Positions 52,943 to 60,434 of a stretch of 64,000 nt of DNA are shown piece by piece. The position numbers were made by a program, and so were the translations under genes. Below the pieces are notes generated by a model. That model did not search any database, was not told the DNA's origin, and was given only the letters and a program-made list of their open reading frames with translations. Position 1 is the stretch's first letter, and each line of letters starts with the position of its first letter. This DNA is from Lactonifactor sp050944855 (GTDB lineage: Bacteria; Bacillota; Clostridia; Lachnospirales; Lachnospiraceae), in assembly GCA_050944855.1 (NCBI GenBank), contig JBMNRU010000004.1, positions 1 through 64,000 of the forward strand, in the 5' to 3' direction.

Positions 52943-53815
52943 ATGAAATATTTAGACAAGTTGTTTTCCGCCCATCACCCCAGTAAAGATTTCCTTGCAA
53001 ACAACTGCAAACATTTTTATTGTGACGTTCTATCCATAGCAGAAACGATTCCATCACCTGATCGGGTTATTTTACCCTACAGTCACGCACATGAGGAATA
53101 TGAGTTTACATTCCCGCTCACTCCCATTCCTGTACTGATCAACGAAGGCGCCGTATTTTTCGGAGAAGTGGGTTATGCTTACCCGGTGCAAAGTAATCAT
53201 CAACACGGAACTTCATTTCGAGTCTCAGACATTGCACAGGATCGTATCATCATTCAAAAGGAATATCTGGAAGAACTGATGGCAAAAAAGCACCTGGCCG
53301 GTGCACAGTTCTGCGACCGGTTCGAGGTAACCAGAGATTTAAAATCTTATATTCAATTATTTAAACACGAATTTGAAAAAAATCCGAAACCTGACAATGA
53401 AAATCTGATGCACCTGGCAGCTTTGATCAGTTCCACAATTATTGAACTGGGAATCTATCATGCGGTTCCGCATCACAAAGAAACATGGTCGTATCAAAAA
53501 GGAATTACGGAAGTTGCAACGTACATGAATCAACATTTTCAGGACAATCTGTCCATCGATCAGCTGGCTTCCATGTGCGGTCTGACAAAGAATTATTTTA
53601 TTTCCGCATTTAAGCGCTCCATGGGAGAAACCCCGTATTCCTATCTCAGCAAACTGCGGATTTCAAAAGCAAAGATCCTTCTGGAGACCACTGATCTTTC
53701 CATTCAGGAAGTGGCTGCTGACTGCGGGTTTCAAAAAGCCAATACACTGACTACGCTGTTTAAAAACAATACTTCCATGACGCCGTCCCAATACCGTGCA
53801 TCATTAAAACCATAA
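52943..53815 (+). CDS. AraC family transcriptional regulator
   Basis: It has 290 residues from the ATG at 52943 (AAGGATG upstream). The N-terminal sensor has PYSHAHEEYEFTFPL, a cupin-like pattern with possible ligand or metal histidines. The C-terminal tandem helix-turn-helix begins near residue 195 (NLSIDQLASMCGLTKNYF) and ends with the expected second motif and TPSQYRASL. It is not closely similar to the AraC protein at 44337. It is the gene preceding the glycine riboswitch but has a separate transcript start region. Confidence 0.89.
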   Translation: MKYLDKLFSAHHPSKDFLANNCKHFYCDVLSIAETIPSPDRVILPYSHAHEEYEFTFPLTPIPVLINEGAVFFGEVGYAYPVQSNHQHGTSFRVSDIAQDRIIIQKEYLEELMAKKHLAGAQFCDRFEVTRDLKSYIQLFKHEFEKNPKPDNENLMHLAALISSTIIELGIYHAVPHHKETWSYQKGITEVATYMNQHFQDNLSIDQLASMCGLTKNYFISAFKRSMGETPYSYLSKLRISKAKILLETTDLSIQEVAADCGFQKANTLTTLFKNNTSMTPSQYRASLKP

Positions 53816-53924
53816 ATAAAATACCTTATTATTTTTTCTCTGTTTTCTCTTGCCTCAAATATTACACTTGACGAATATATCGGTTTGTGATACTGTTTGT
53901 ACTGCGTGTATCAACACAAACGAA

Positions 53925-54150
53925 GTTCGTAGGAAAAAGCAGACGCTTACCGAAGGAGTAAAACTCTCAGGTGTCCTGATCTTGTCGGGATAAAGACTAT
54001 GAATGGATGTGACTCTGGAGAAATTCGATTGACTCGAATGCCGAAGGTGCAAACACGGATTACTGTGTGAATCTCTCAGGCAAAAGGACAGAGGATAGAA
54101 GAAATTTTCCAGGGGATATTGTGCCTTTTCGCCGATATCCTCTTTTTTTT
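53925..54150 (+). ncRNA. Tandem glycine riboswitch with terminator platform
   Basis: Two glycine aptamers in series show the typical cores: CCGAAGGAGTAAAACTCTCAGG (first, about 53950-53971 in the 53925-54005 domain) and CCGAAGGTGC...CTCTCAGG...GGACAGAG (second, about 54011-54095). The expression platform is a terminator AGGGGATAT (54111-54119) / ATATCCTCT (54135-54143) with eight T residues. The segment AGAGGATA (54090-54097), overlapping the 3' arm of the second aptamer's P1, is exactly complementary to TATCCTCT (54136-54143) and can act as antiterminator. P1 formation by bound glycine would free the terminator, so an OFF switch is inferred. Confidence 0.9.
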
Positions 54151-54188
54151 CGTTTGGTTGAAATTCAAAAGAAAAAGGAGAAAAGAAA

Positions 54189-55532
54189 ATGGAACTGATA
54201 ACAAAAATTGTAGCTGCAGTCAACGGTCTTCTGTGGGACAAAAACTTACTGCTGTTTTTACTTTGCGGAACCGGTATCTTTTATACCATTCGCCTGCGCT
54301 TTATCCAGGTACGTAAGTTCGGCGAAGGCGTACGCCGTCTGTTCAGTGGTTTCAGCATGAACGGCAAAGCAGCAGATGAATCCGGTATGAGTCCTTTCCA
54401 GGCACTGACCACTGCCATTGCCGCACAGGTAGGTACCGGTAATATTGCCGGCGCGGCAACCGCTATTGCCTGCGGTGGACCCGGTGCGATCTTCTGGATG
54501 TGGGTTTCTGCTTTCCTGGGCATGGCCAATATTTATGCGGAAGCTATCCTGGCTCAGGAATATAAAACTACCATTAATGGACGCGTAGCAGGCGGTCCTG
54601 TTTACTACATTCGTACTGCATTTAAAGGAACTTTTGGAAAATTCCTGGCAGGATTTTTCTCTGTCGCCATTATCCTGGCCCTGGGCTTCATGGGAAATAT
54701 GGTACAGTCCAACTCGATCGGTGCAGCCTTCAATAATGCATTTGGCCTGAACCGTATTCTGGTAGGCGTAATTGTTGCTATTATTGCTGCCTTCATTTTC
54801 CTTGGCGGTGTAAAACGAATTGCATCTGTAACAGAAAAGGTCGTTCCTGTCATGGCTGTTTTATATGTGATTGGCTGTCTGATCTTCTTAATTTTAAATG
54901 CATCTGCCGTTCCGGGCGCTTTCAGAGACATTTTCGTAGCTGCTTTCTCTCCGCAGTCTATCGGCGGCGGTCTGATCGGTATTACCGTACAGAAAGCTAT
55001 GCGTTATGGTGTTGCCAGAGGTTTGTTCTCTAACGAAGCCGGTATGGGTTCCACACCTCACGCACATGCCATGGCAAAAGTTAAAAAACCTCAGGATCAG
55101 GCTGTTCTGGCCATGATCGGTGTCTTCATCGACACTTTCATTGTTCTGACAATGACTGCTCTGGTTATCATATCCTCCGGCGTAGCTGCTACCGGAGCAA
55201 ATGAATCCACACTGGCACAGGACGCATTTAATCAGACTTTTGGTTCCTTTGGCAATATCTTCATCGCCATCTGTCTGTTATTCTTTGCTTTCTCCACCAT
55301 CATCGGATGGTACTTCTTCGGCGAGACAAACGTAAAATATCTGTTCGGCGAAAAAGCAGTGAAGATTTATGCGGCCATTGTCATCGTATTCATTGTATTG
55401 GGATCTGCATTAAAAGTACAGCTGGTATGGGATCTGTCCGATATGTTTAACGGTCTGATGGTAATACCAAACTTACTGGCTCTGCTGGTATTAAACGGAA
55501 CCGTTGCCAGAATTGCCAAAGAAGACGATTAA
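54189..55532 (+). CDS. Sodium:alanine/glycine symporter (AGCS family)
   Basis: A 447-residue membrane protein with about ten helices. Family motifs are GTGNIAGAATAIACGGPGA near residue 75 and GLFSNEAGMGSTPHAHA near 275. It imports alanine or glycine with Na+. Placed 39 bases after the glycine riboswitch terminator, with AAAGGAG before the ATG, so glycine is the most likely natural substrate. Confidence 0.92.
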   Translation: MELITKIVAAVNGLLWDKNLLLFLLCGTGIFYTIRLRFIQVRKFGEGVRRLFSGFSMNGKAADESGMSPFQALTTAIAAQVGTGNIAGAATAIACGGPGAIFWMWVSAFLGMANIYAEAILAQEYKTTINGRVAGGPVYYIRTAFKGTFGKFLAGFFSVAIILALGFMGNMVQSNSIGAAFNNAFGLNRILVGVIVAIIAAFIFLGGVKRIASVTEKVVPVMAVLYVIGCLIFLILNASAVPGAFRDIFVAAFSPQSIGGGLIGITVQKAMRYGVARGLFSNEAGMGSTPHAHAMAKVKKPQDQAVLAMIGVFIDTFIVLTMTALVIISSGVAATGANESTLAQDAFNQTFGSFGNIFIAICLLFFAFSTIIGWYFFGETNVKYLFGEKAVKIYAAIVIVFIVLGSALKVQLVWDLSDMFNGLMVIPNLLALLVLNGTVARIAKEDD

Positions 55533-55559
55533 AAACAAATTTTTGTAATACGGATACAT

Positions 55560-55612
55560 AAAAAGTCTTCCCGTAAAAGCTTTTTTACAAGCTTCTTATG
55601 GGAAGACTTTTT
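55560..55612 (+). terminator. Strong terminator after the AGCS gene
   Basis: The outer stem is AAAAAGTCTTCCC (55560-55572) / GGGAAGACTTTTT (55600-55612), 13 bp perfect, with an inner AAGC/GCTT extension. Confidence 0.85.
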
Positions 55613-55635
55613 CGTTCGTGCTTACAAAACCACTC

Positions 55636-55794
55636 CATCTTGTGCCATGTCATCAAACAGGCCGCTCCTTCTCAGCTAGCCGTCAAGACGCACTAAGCCT
55701 TTCAGGAAAGCCTTCAAGCCTAAGTGCTTACTAGACGTCGGATCTTCCAACTCGCTTTCCCTCATGTTTTTGCCATGGCACAAGATGAGCGGCC
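55636..55794. repeat. Structured repeat element, part 1 (interleaved complementary segments)
   Basis: Two complementary pairs are interleaved. CATCTTGTGCCATG (55636-55649) is perfectly matched by CATGGCACAAGATG (55774-55787). GGCCGCTC (55660-55667) is matched by GAGCGGCC (55787-55794). The order A-B-A'-B' allows a pseudoknot or alternative hairpins in RNA. Inside lies a 38-base block (55690-55727) that recurs in inverted form in part 2. No credible gene covers it: a 100-codon frame on the minus strand is explained by the repeat. It fills a gene-free 520-base gap. Confidence 0.7.
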
Positions 55795-55844
55795 CAGGCA
55801 GCCCGGCAGGCACAGTCTGTCGATAGAGTGTATTTTTATCAGCC

Positions 55845-56040
55845 ATTGTCGCTCGGTATTGTAAAGTCCCTGCCTCTTCCCTGCAAATGCGTAGAAAAAG
55901 CGCGCCTGAAAATCCTGAGCCTAGCATACACTTAGCCTCGAAGGCTTTCCTGAGAGGCTTATGTGTATCTTGGCTCATAGTTGAAGGGAAGCGCCTCGTA
56001 TTTGCAGGGAAGAGGCAGGGATATTCCTATAGCGAACGAT
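55845..56040. repeat. Structured repeat element, part 2 (about 195-bp imperfect palindrome)
   Basis: The core is a perfect 21-base inverted repeat: 55868-55888 (CCCTGCCTCTTCC at its start) against 56000-56020. Nested inside are GAGCC (55917-55921) / GGCTC (55972-55976) and ATACAC...AGCCTC (from 55926) / GAGGCT...GTGTAT (to 55968). The outer flanks ATTGTCGCTCG and CGAACGAT extend the symmetry imperfectly. It ends 16 bases before the end of the sigma-like gene. The layout resembles a non-autonomous (MITE-like) element, but no target duplication was identified. Confidence 0.7.
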
Positions 56041-56056
56041 ATTCCGTCACTAATCT

Positions 56057-56806
56057 TTATTCTTCTCCAGTCAATCTGAGTACATCCCGTATCTCTTCTT
56101 CCTCCATATCCAACAGAATCGATAATTCTTCTATACTGAATTTATCTCCAACTTCTTCTGTCAGTTTCCGTACCGTTGACTCCAGCTTTTCTACTTTCTC
56201 TACCAGGTAATTATCCTGACGCTTTTGTCCCACAGATAATGCTATCATCTGCTTTAGTCCTGCATGAATTTCGGCACAAAGCTTTTCATGAGGCTGATCC
56301 GTCTCTTTCCAGTCCTCAAGGGCCATGACAAGCGCCAGATTCCCTTCCTGAATCATATCACCCAGAAATAATCCTTCCGGTTTCTTTTGCAGGCAAATGG
56401 CAATGACCTCCTCCAGATACAGCTCAGTCAACCTCTTTTTCGCCGTTTCTGATCCTGTTTCCAGTGCATGAAATAAAGCTATTCTCTCCTCTTCGTCCAC
56501 CGGCCGAATATCCTTTAAACTCTCCCGGTATTCCTCTAAATACTTCTCTTCCTCCGGCAATAAAGGAGCTGCTTCTTCTGTCGTTTCTTCCCAGTCTTCT
56601 GAAAATGCTTCTTCTCTGTTTCCATCCTTATCCAATAAGGCAATTCCCTGGGCTTTCAAATATTCAAAAACTTTCTGCAGCTGCGTACTGTCCAGTCCGT
56701 CTTCTGCAAAATACTGCTCCATCAATTCCATGGAAAGACAGTTATGATTCTTTTTTGCCAGAGTTTTCATATCCTCCAGCTTTTTCTGAAAGGTTTGAAC
56801 GTTCAT
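56057..56806 (-). CDS. Degenerate sigma-70-like protein lacking region 4
   Basis: It has 249 residues from the ATG at 56806 (AGGAG before it). Residues 10-58 resemble sigma-70 region 1.1. Residues 119-165 match regions 2.1-2.2, with TAKKRLTELYLEEVIAICLQ and GDMIQEGNLALVMALEDW like the core-binding helix DLIQEGNxGLxxAVE. Where regions 2.3-2.4 should supply aromatic residues for DNA melting (FSTYAxWWIRQ-like) it has EKLCAEIHAGLKQMI instead. Residues 200-246 resemble region 3. There is no region 4. It may bind RNA polymerase core without recognising a promoter. That role is inferred; it could also be a decaying sigma factor, although the frame is intact. Confidence 0.65.
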   Translation of the reverse strand: MNVQTFQKKLEDMKTLAKKNHNCLSMELMEQYFAEDGLDSTQLQKVFEYLKAQGIALLDKDGNREEAFSEDWEETTEEAAPLLPEEEKYLEEYRESLKDIRPVDEEERIALFHALETGSETAKKRLTELYLEEVIAICLQKKPEGLFLGDMIQEGNLALVMALEDWKETDQPHEKLCAEIHAGLKQMIALSVGQKRQDNYLVEKVEKLESTVRKLTEEVGDKFSIEELSILLDMEEEEIRDVLRLTGEE

Positions 56807-56905
56807 TGCTTCCACTCCTGTTATATTCTCATAATCAGCTACAGTATAACATACTTTTTTTATTCTGCACATACATTAATAACAACGCCTTTGGGAGTTC
56901 TTCCT

Positions 56906-57664
56906 TTGAAACATCTTTTAAAATTTCTCTTCACTTCAGTATTGATTGCAGGCCTTGCTGCCGGTACTCTATACCTGTTTCCCAGCTCTATTTCCGTAAG
57001 CAGCAATGTAAATGGCAGAGAATTGCCTATCTATTGCGTAGACACCTCCAAACCCCAGGTAGCGTTAACATTCGATGCTGCCTGGGGAAATGAGGATACC
57101 CAGAAAATTTTAGACATTCTTGCCAAACACCAGGTCAAAGTTACCTTTTTCATGACCGGTGGATGGGTGGAGTCTTATCCGGATGATGTAAAAGCCATTC
57201 TGGCTGCCGGTCACGATCTGGGCAATCACAGTGAAAACCACAAAAACATGAGCCAATTATCAGACGAAGAACAAAAGGACGAACTGCTGAAAGTACATAA
57301 TAAAGTAAAAGAATTGACCGGCGTAGAAATGCAGCTTTTTCGCCCACCCTACGGAGATTACGACAACAGTGTCATCCTGAATGCCAAGAGCTGCGGCTAT
57401 TATCCCATCCAGTGGTCTGTAGACAGTCTGGACTGGAAAGACTATGGAACCGACAGTATTTTAAATACCGTTTTAAATCACAAAGCGCTGGAAAACGGCG
57501 CCATCATTCTTTGCCATAACGGTGCCAAATATACCGCAGATGCCCTGGATTCACTGATCACCGGGCTGAAAGACAAGGGCTATGAACTGGTACCGCTGTC
57601 GCAGCTCATCTATAAAGAGGATTATCACATGGATGCAGCTGGAAAACAGATCTCAGAAAAATAA
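56906..57664 (+). CDS. Polysaccharide deacetylase, PdaB-like
   Basis: It has 252 residues using a TTG start at 56906, chosen because GGGAG lies seven bases before it and the product then begins with a signal-anchor (KHLLKFLFTSVLIAGLAAG). Upstream ATG codons would put the gene into the divergent sigma-like gene. The NodB domain has TFDAAWGNEDT (first motif Asp), the zinc histidines in GNHSENH, RPPYGDYD, and LCHNG. The FDAAWGNEDT form is typical of PdaB, linked to spore cortex or peptidoglycan deacetylation in Firmicutes. It acts outside the membrane. Confidence 0.85.
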   Translation: MKHLLKFLFTSVLIAGLAAGTLYLFPSSISVSSNVNGRELPIYCVDTSKPQVALTFDAAWGNEDTQKILDILAKHQVKVTFFMTGGWVESYPDDVKAILAAGHDLGNHSENHKNMSQLSDEEQKDELLKVHNKVKELTGVEMQLFRPPYGDYDNSVILNAKSCGYYPIQWSVDSLDWKDYGTDSILNTVLNHKALENGAIILCHNGAKYTADALDSLITGLKDKGYELVPLSQLIYKEDYHMDAAGKQISEK

Positions 57665-57676
57665 GTATGTTATCCA

Positions 57677-57705
57677 TTGATTTTAGAGAAAGATAAGGAT
57701 ATGAT
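57677..57705 (+). promoter_or_regulatory. Promoter of the sensor kinase/regulator pair
   Basis: Plus strand: -35 TTGATT (57677-57682), 17-bp spacer, -10 TATGAT (57700-57705), about 33 bases before the kinase start. Confidence 0.5.
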
Positions 57706-57738
57706 AAAGAAATAGAATAATCTTACAGGAGTTCTGCT

Positions 57739-58806
57739 ATGACACAAACGATAAAAAATTTCCTTATATGTGCAGGCTTTCTGAGTGCTGCCAGCCTGAT
57801 CTGTTTCCTGATTTTGCATCTGAATAATAACGAAGGAAACTTGACCGTTGTCTTTACTCTGGCCACATTTCTGATCGCAAAATACACAACCGGTTACGTC
57901 TGGGGCATCCTCTCCGCCGGTATCGGTGTGATCTGCATCAACTATATTTTCAGCTATCCTTATTTCGAGCTGGATTTCTTTCAGGTTGGATATCCGCTTA
58001 CGTTTTTAGGCATCCTCATTGTTTCCACAGTTACCAGCGCCATGACGACACACATTTATAAACAAAACCAGCTGGCAATGAAACAGGAAGCACTTTTGAT
58101 GGAGGCAGAAAAAGAAAAGATGCGTTCCAATCTGCTGCGGGCCGTATCCCATGACCTTCGTACCCCTCTGGCAGGGATGATCGGCGCCAGCTCTACTTAT
58201 CTGGAAGCGAAGGATTATCTGAGTGAAACAGAAAAGGAAAAACTGGTGCAGGGCATCTACGAGGATGCTAACTGGCTTTTGCACATGGTAGAAAACCTGC
58301 TCAGCGTAACCCGGATTGATCAGGACACCGCCAAAGTAACGAAAACAGAAGAAGTTTTGGAGGAAATGGTATCCGAAGCTCTGATCCGTTTTCAAAAACG
58401 CTATCCTCAAACCCATATCGAGGTTACCGCCCCGGAAGAATTTCTTCTGATTCCTATGGATGCCACACTCATCGAACAGGTCATTATTAATCTGCTGGAA
58501 AACGCCGTTATCCATGGAAAAAGTATGGACCGAATTGATCTTATCATAACAAAGGAAAAAGATTTGATTAATTTCTATATCCGTGATTACGGCTGTGGTA
58601 TTGTCCCGGAACAGCTGCCCTTCATTTTTGACGGCTCTCCTGTCTCCAATGAAGATAAAAATGACCGCCGAAAAGGGATGGGAATCGGCCTGTCTATCTG
58701 CAAGACAATCATTGTTGCCCACGGCGGAAAAATATATGCGCGAAATCATGACAAAGGTGCCGAATTCTATTTCTGGCTGCCATTAAAGGAGGAAGAGAAC
58801 GTATGA
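57739..58806 (+). CDS. Sensor histidine kinase (KdpD C-terminal type, DUF4118)
   Basis: It has 355 residues. The N-terminal third holds about four membrane helices of the DUF4118 type found in KdpD. Next comes a short coiled coil, then the HisKA box AVSHDLRTPLAG (His near residue 138), the N box LLENAVIHG, and G boxes (RDYGCGIVP, GMGIGLSICKTI). It corresponds to the C-terminal half of KdpD and lacks the N-terminal KdpD and Usp domains. Its end overlaps the regulator start as ATGA. Confidence 0.9.
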   Translation: MTQTIKNFLICAGFLSAASLICFLILHLNNNEGNLTVVFTLATFLIAKYTTGYVWGILSAGIGVICINYIFSYPYFELDFFQVGYPLTFLGILIVSTVTSAMTTHIYKQNQLAMKQEALLMEAEKEKMRSNLLRAVSHDLRTPLAGMIGASSTYLEAKDYLSETEKEKLVQGIYEDANWLLHMVENLLSVTRIDQDTAKVTKTEEVLEEMVSEALIRFQKRYPQTHIEVTAPEEFLLIPMDATLIEQVIINLLENAVIHGKSMDRIDLIITKEKDLINFYIRDYGCGIVPEQLPFIFDGSPVSNEDKNDRRKGMGIGLSICKTIIVAHGGKIYARNHDKGAEFYFWLPLKEEENV

Positions 58807-59510
58807 CACCACCCAAATTAACGGCTTTAATCGTGGAAGATGAATCAAACATCGGCAACTTTATCTCTGCCATCTTGCAAACCAATGCATACAAAACCAT
58901 TATCAGCAAGACAGGCGAAGGGGCTTTGGCACTGACCAAGTCTCATTGCCCGGATATTATACTACTGGATTTAGGATTGCCGGATATGGACGGTATGGAA
59001 GCACTAAAATCGATCCGTTCCTGGTCCTCCATTCCCATTATCATCATTTCTGCCCGTCACCAGGAAACGGAAAAAGTGCAGGCACTGGATTTAGGTGCAG
59101 ATGATTATATTACCAAACCTTTCGGCACCAAAGAACTGCTGGCCCGTATCCGCACAGCCATGCGTCATTCTTCCCGCCTGGATTCTCAATCCGCACCTAC
59201 CTCTGTCTATCGTGCAAAAGATCTGCTCATTGATTTTGATAAGCGTCTGGTGCAGTTAGAAGGAAAAGAAATCCGGCTGACTCAGATTGAATATAAATTG
59301 GTTTCCCTGCTGGCTCAGAATTCCGGCCGGGTGGTCACCTATGAAACCATCATCCGTTCTCTCTGGGGTCCGGACGCCAATATGGATAATCAGATCCTTC
59401 GGGTAAATATGGCAAATATCCGCCGTAAAATCGAGAAAAAACCAGCCGTCCCTGTTTACATTTTTACAGAAATCGGTGTCGGCTACCGTATGACGGAAAA
59501 TGAGGTATAA
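58803..59510 (+). CDS. Response regulator (OmpR/KdpE-like)
   Basis: It has 235 residues. The receiver domain has the acidic pocket EDE near residue 12, the phospho-accepting Asp in ILLDLGLPDMDG, and the Lys in YITKPFG. The C-terminal winged helix is of OmpR type, ending VYIFTEIGVGYRM. It is translationally coupled to the kinase. By similarity to KdpE it may respond to K+ or osmotic status, but no kdpFABC genes are in the window. Confidence 0.92.
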   Translation: MTPPKLTALIVEDESNIGNFISAILQTNAYKTIISKTGEGALALTKSHCPDIILLDLGLPDMDGMEALKSIRSWSSIPIIIISARHQETEKVQALDLGADDYITKPFGTKELLARIRTAMRHSSRLDSQSAPTSVYRAKDLLIDFDKRLVQLEGKEIRLTQIEYKLVSLLAQNSGRVVTYETIIRSLWGPDANMDNQILRVNMANIRRKIEKKPAVPVYIFTEIGVGYRMTENEV

Positions 59511-59536
59511 AATACCCTGCGAACATACTTTGGGGA

Positions 59537-59564
59537 TTGCACATCTTCTATTTCAGGTTATAAT
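59537..59564 (+). promoter_or_regulatory. Promoter of mscL
   Basis: Plus strand: -35 TTGCAC (59537-59542), 16-bp spacer, perfect -10 TATAAT (59559-59564), about 40 bases before the ATG. Confidence 0.55.
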
Positions 59565-59603
59565 ATAAGAGACTATTTTTACTATAGAAAGGAAATCCAA
59601 ACA

Positions 59604-60080
59604 ATGAACAAAAGAAAAGGGTTCATCAAAGAATTTCAGGCATTTATCATGCGTGGCAATGTCATGGACATGGCAATCGGTGTTATCGTCGGCGGCGCTT
59701 TTCAGAAAATCATCACCTCTCTGGTGGATGATATCATCATGCCTCTCATTAGTAAACTGACCGGCGGCATTGATTTTTCCAACTGGTTTGTTTCCCTGGA
59801 CGGAAGCCATTACGCAACCCTGGCTGCTGCCAAAGAAGCGGGCGCTGCCACATTAAACTATGGTACTTTTATAACCGTAGTGATTAACTTCTTATTAATG
59901 GCACTGGTTATCTTCTGCCTTATCAAATTCATGAACTCTCTCAATGAAAAAATGCTCCATAAAGCAGGCAAGGAACCAGAAGCAACACCTACGACCAAAA
60001 TCTGTCCATTCTGTAAAACAGAGATACCTATTGATGCCAGCAGATGCCCTCACTGTACATCTGTCTTGGATGAGGCTTAA
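59604..60080 (+). CDS. mscL: Large-conductance mechanosensitive channel with C-terminal zinc ribbon
   Basis: It has 158 residues. The first helix with FIMRGNVMDMAIGVIVGGAF is the pore-lining MscL signature. A periplasmic-side loop (about 55-85) and the second helix (TVVINFLLMALVIFCLIKF) follow. The normal cytoplasmic bundle is followed by a zinc-ribbon motif CPFCKTEIPIDASRCPHC (about 135-152). The channel opens on hypo-osmotic shock. It lies just after the KdpDE-like pair but has its own promoter. AAAGGA precedes the ATG. Confidence 0.92.
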   Translation: MNKRKGFIKEFQAFIMRGNVMDMAIGVIVGGAFQKIITSLVDDIIMPLISKLTGGIDFSNWFVSLDGSHYATLAAAKEAGAATLNYGTFITVVINFLLMALVIFCLIKFMNSLNEKMLHKAGKEPEATPTTKICPFCKTEIPIDASRCPHCTSVLDEA

Positions 60081-60134
60081 ATCTACGGTATAAGAGATGC
60101 AAAAAGACATCAGAAAGTAGATAAAATTTAGGAA

Positions 60135-60169
60135 CTCCGGCGTGATATGGAATCTCGCCGGGGTTTTTT
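60135..60169 (+). terminator. Terminator after mscL
   Basis: CTCCGGCG (60135-60142) / CGCCGGGG (60156-60163), 8 bp with one G-U pair, followed by TTTTTT. Confidence 0.75.
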
Positions 60170-60218
60170 AATGTATAATAAGACGAATCTGCTTCTAATT
60201 TACAAGGAGGAAATATAT

Positions 60219-60434
60219 ATGAGAAGAAATGGAAGAATAGCTTTGGGTATTGTTACTATTATTTTAGTATTTGCTTCATCTGCAATTGGATTAGGATTGC
60301 TGCCTAATTCTATTCCGGGAAGTTTCATCATGCGGTTTATCTTAATCGTTACGCCATGTATAACAATTTTGACAATGATTCATCTGTTAATCGAACAGAA
60401 AGCAAAGGATACTTCTTCATCAGATAGATTCTGA
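60219..60434 (+). CDS. Small two-helix membrane protein of unknown function
   Basis: It has 71 residues starting at the ATG behind AAGGAGGAAA, a strong ribosome site. There are two predicted membrane helices (about 7-27 and 36-60) separated by a PNSIPGS turn, with a basic N-terminus. I do not recognise the family. The last five codons (SSDRF and stop) come from the first copy of the adjacent tandem repeat, so the repeat array has supplied the C-terminal end. Confidence 0.6.
   Translation: MRRNGRIALGIVTIILVFASSAIGLGLLPNSIPGSFIMRFILIVTPCITILTMIHLLIEQKAKDTSSSDRF

Noticed and set aside
55676..55978. Hypothetical 100-residue protein on the minus strand
   Set aside because: The frame lies entirely within the palindromic element, has no ribosome site and no protein-like composition. 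The repeat structure explains the open frame.
55887..56210. Hypothetical 107-residue protein on the plus strand
   Set aside because: It runs from the palindrome into the antisense of the sigma-like gene and lacks a ribosome site.
56744..56905. Longer N-terminus for the PdaB-like protein starting at an upstream ATG
   Set aside because: It would overlap the divergent sigma-like gene and its ribosome site, and add 54 residues without family similarity. The TTG at 56906 has a good ribosome site and begins the signal anchor.
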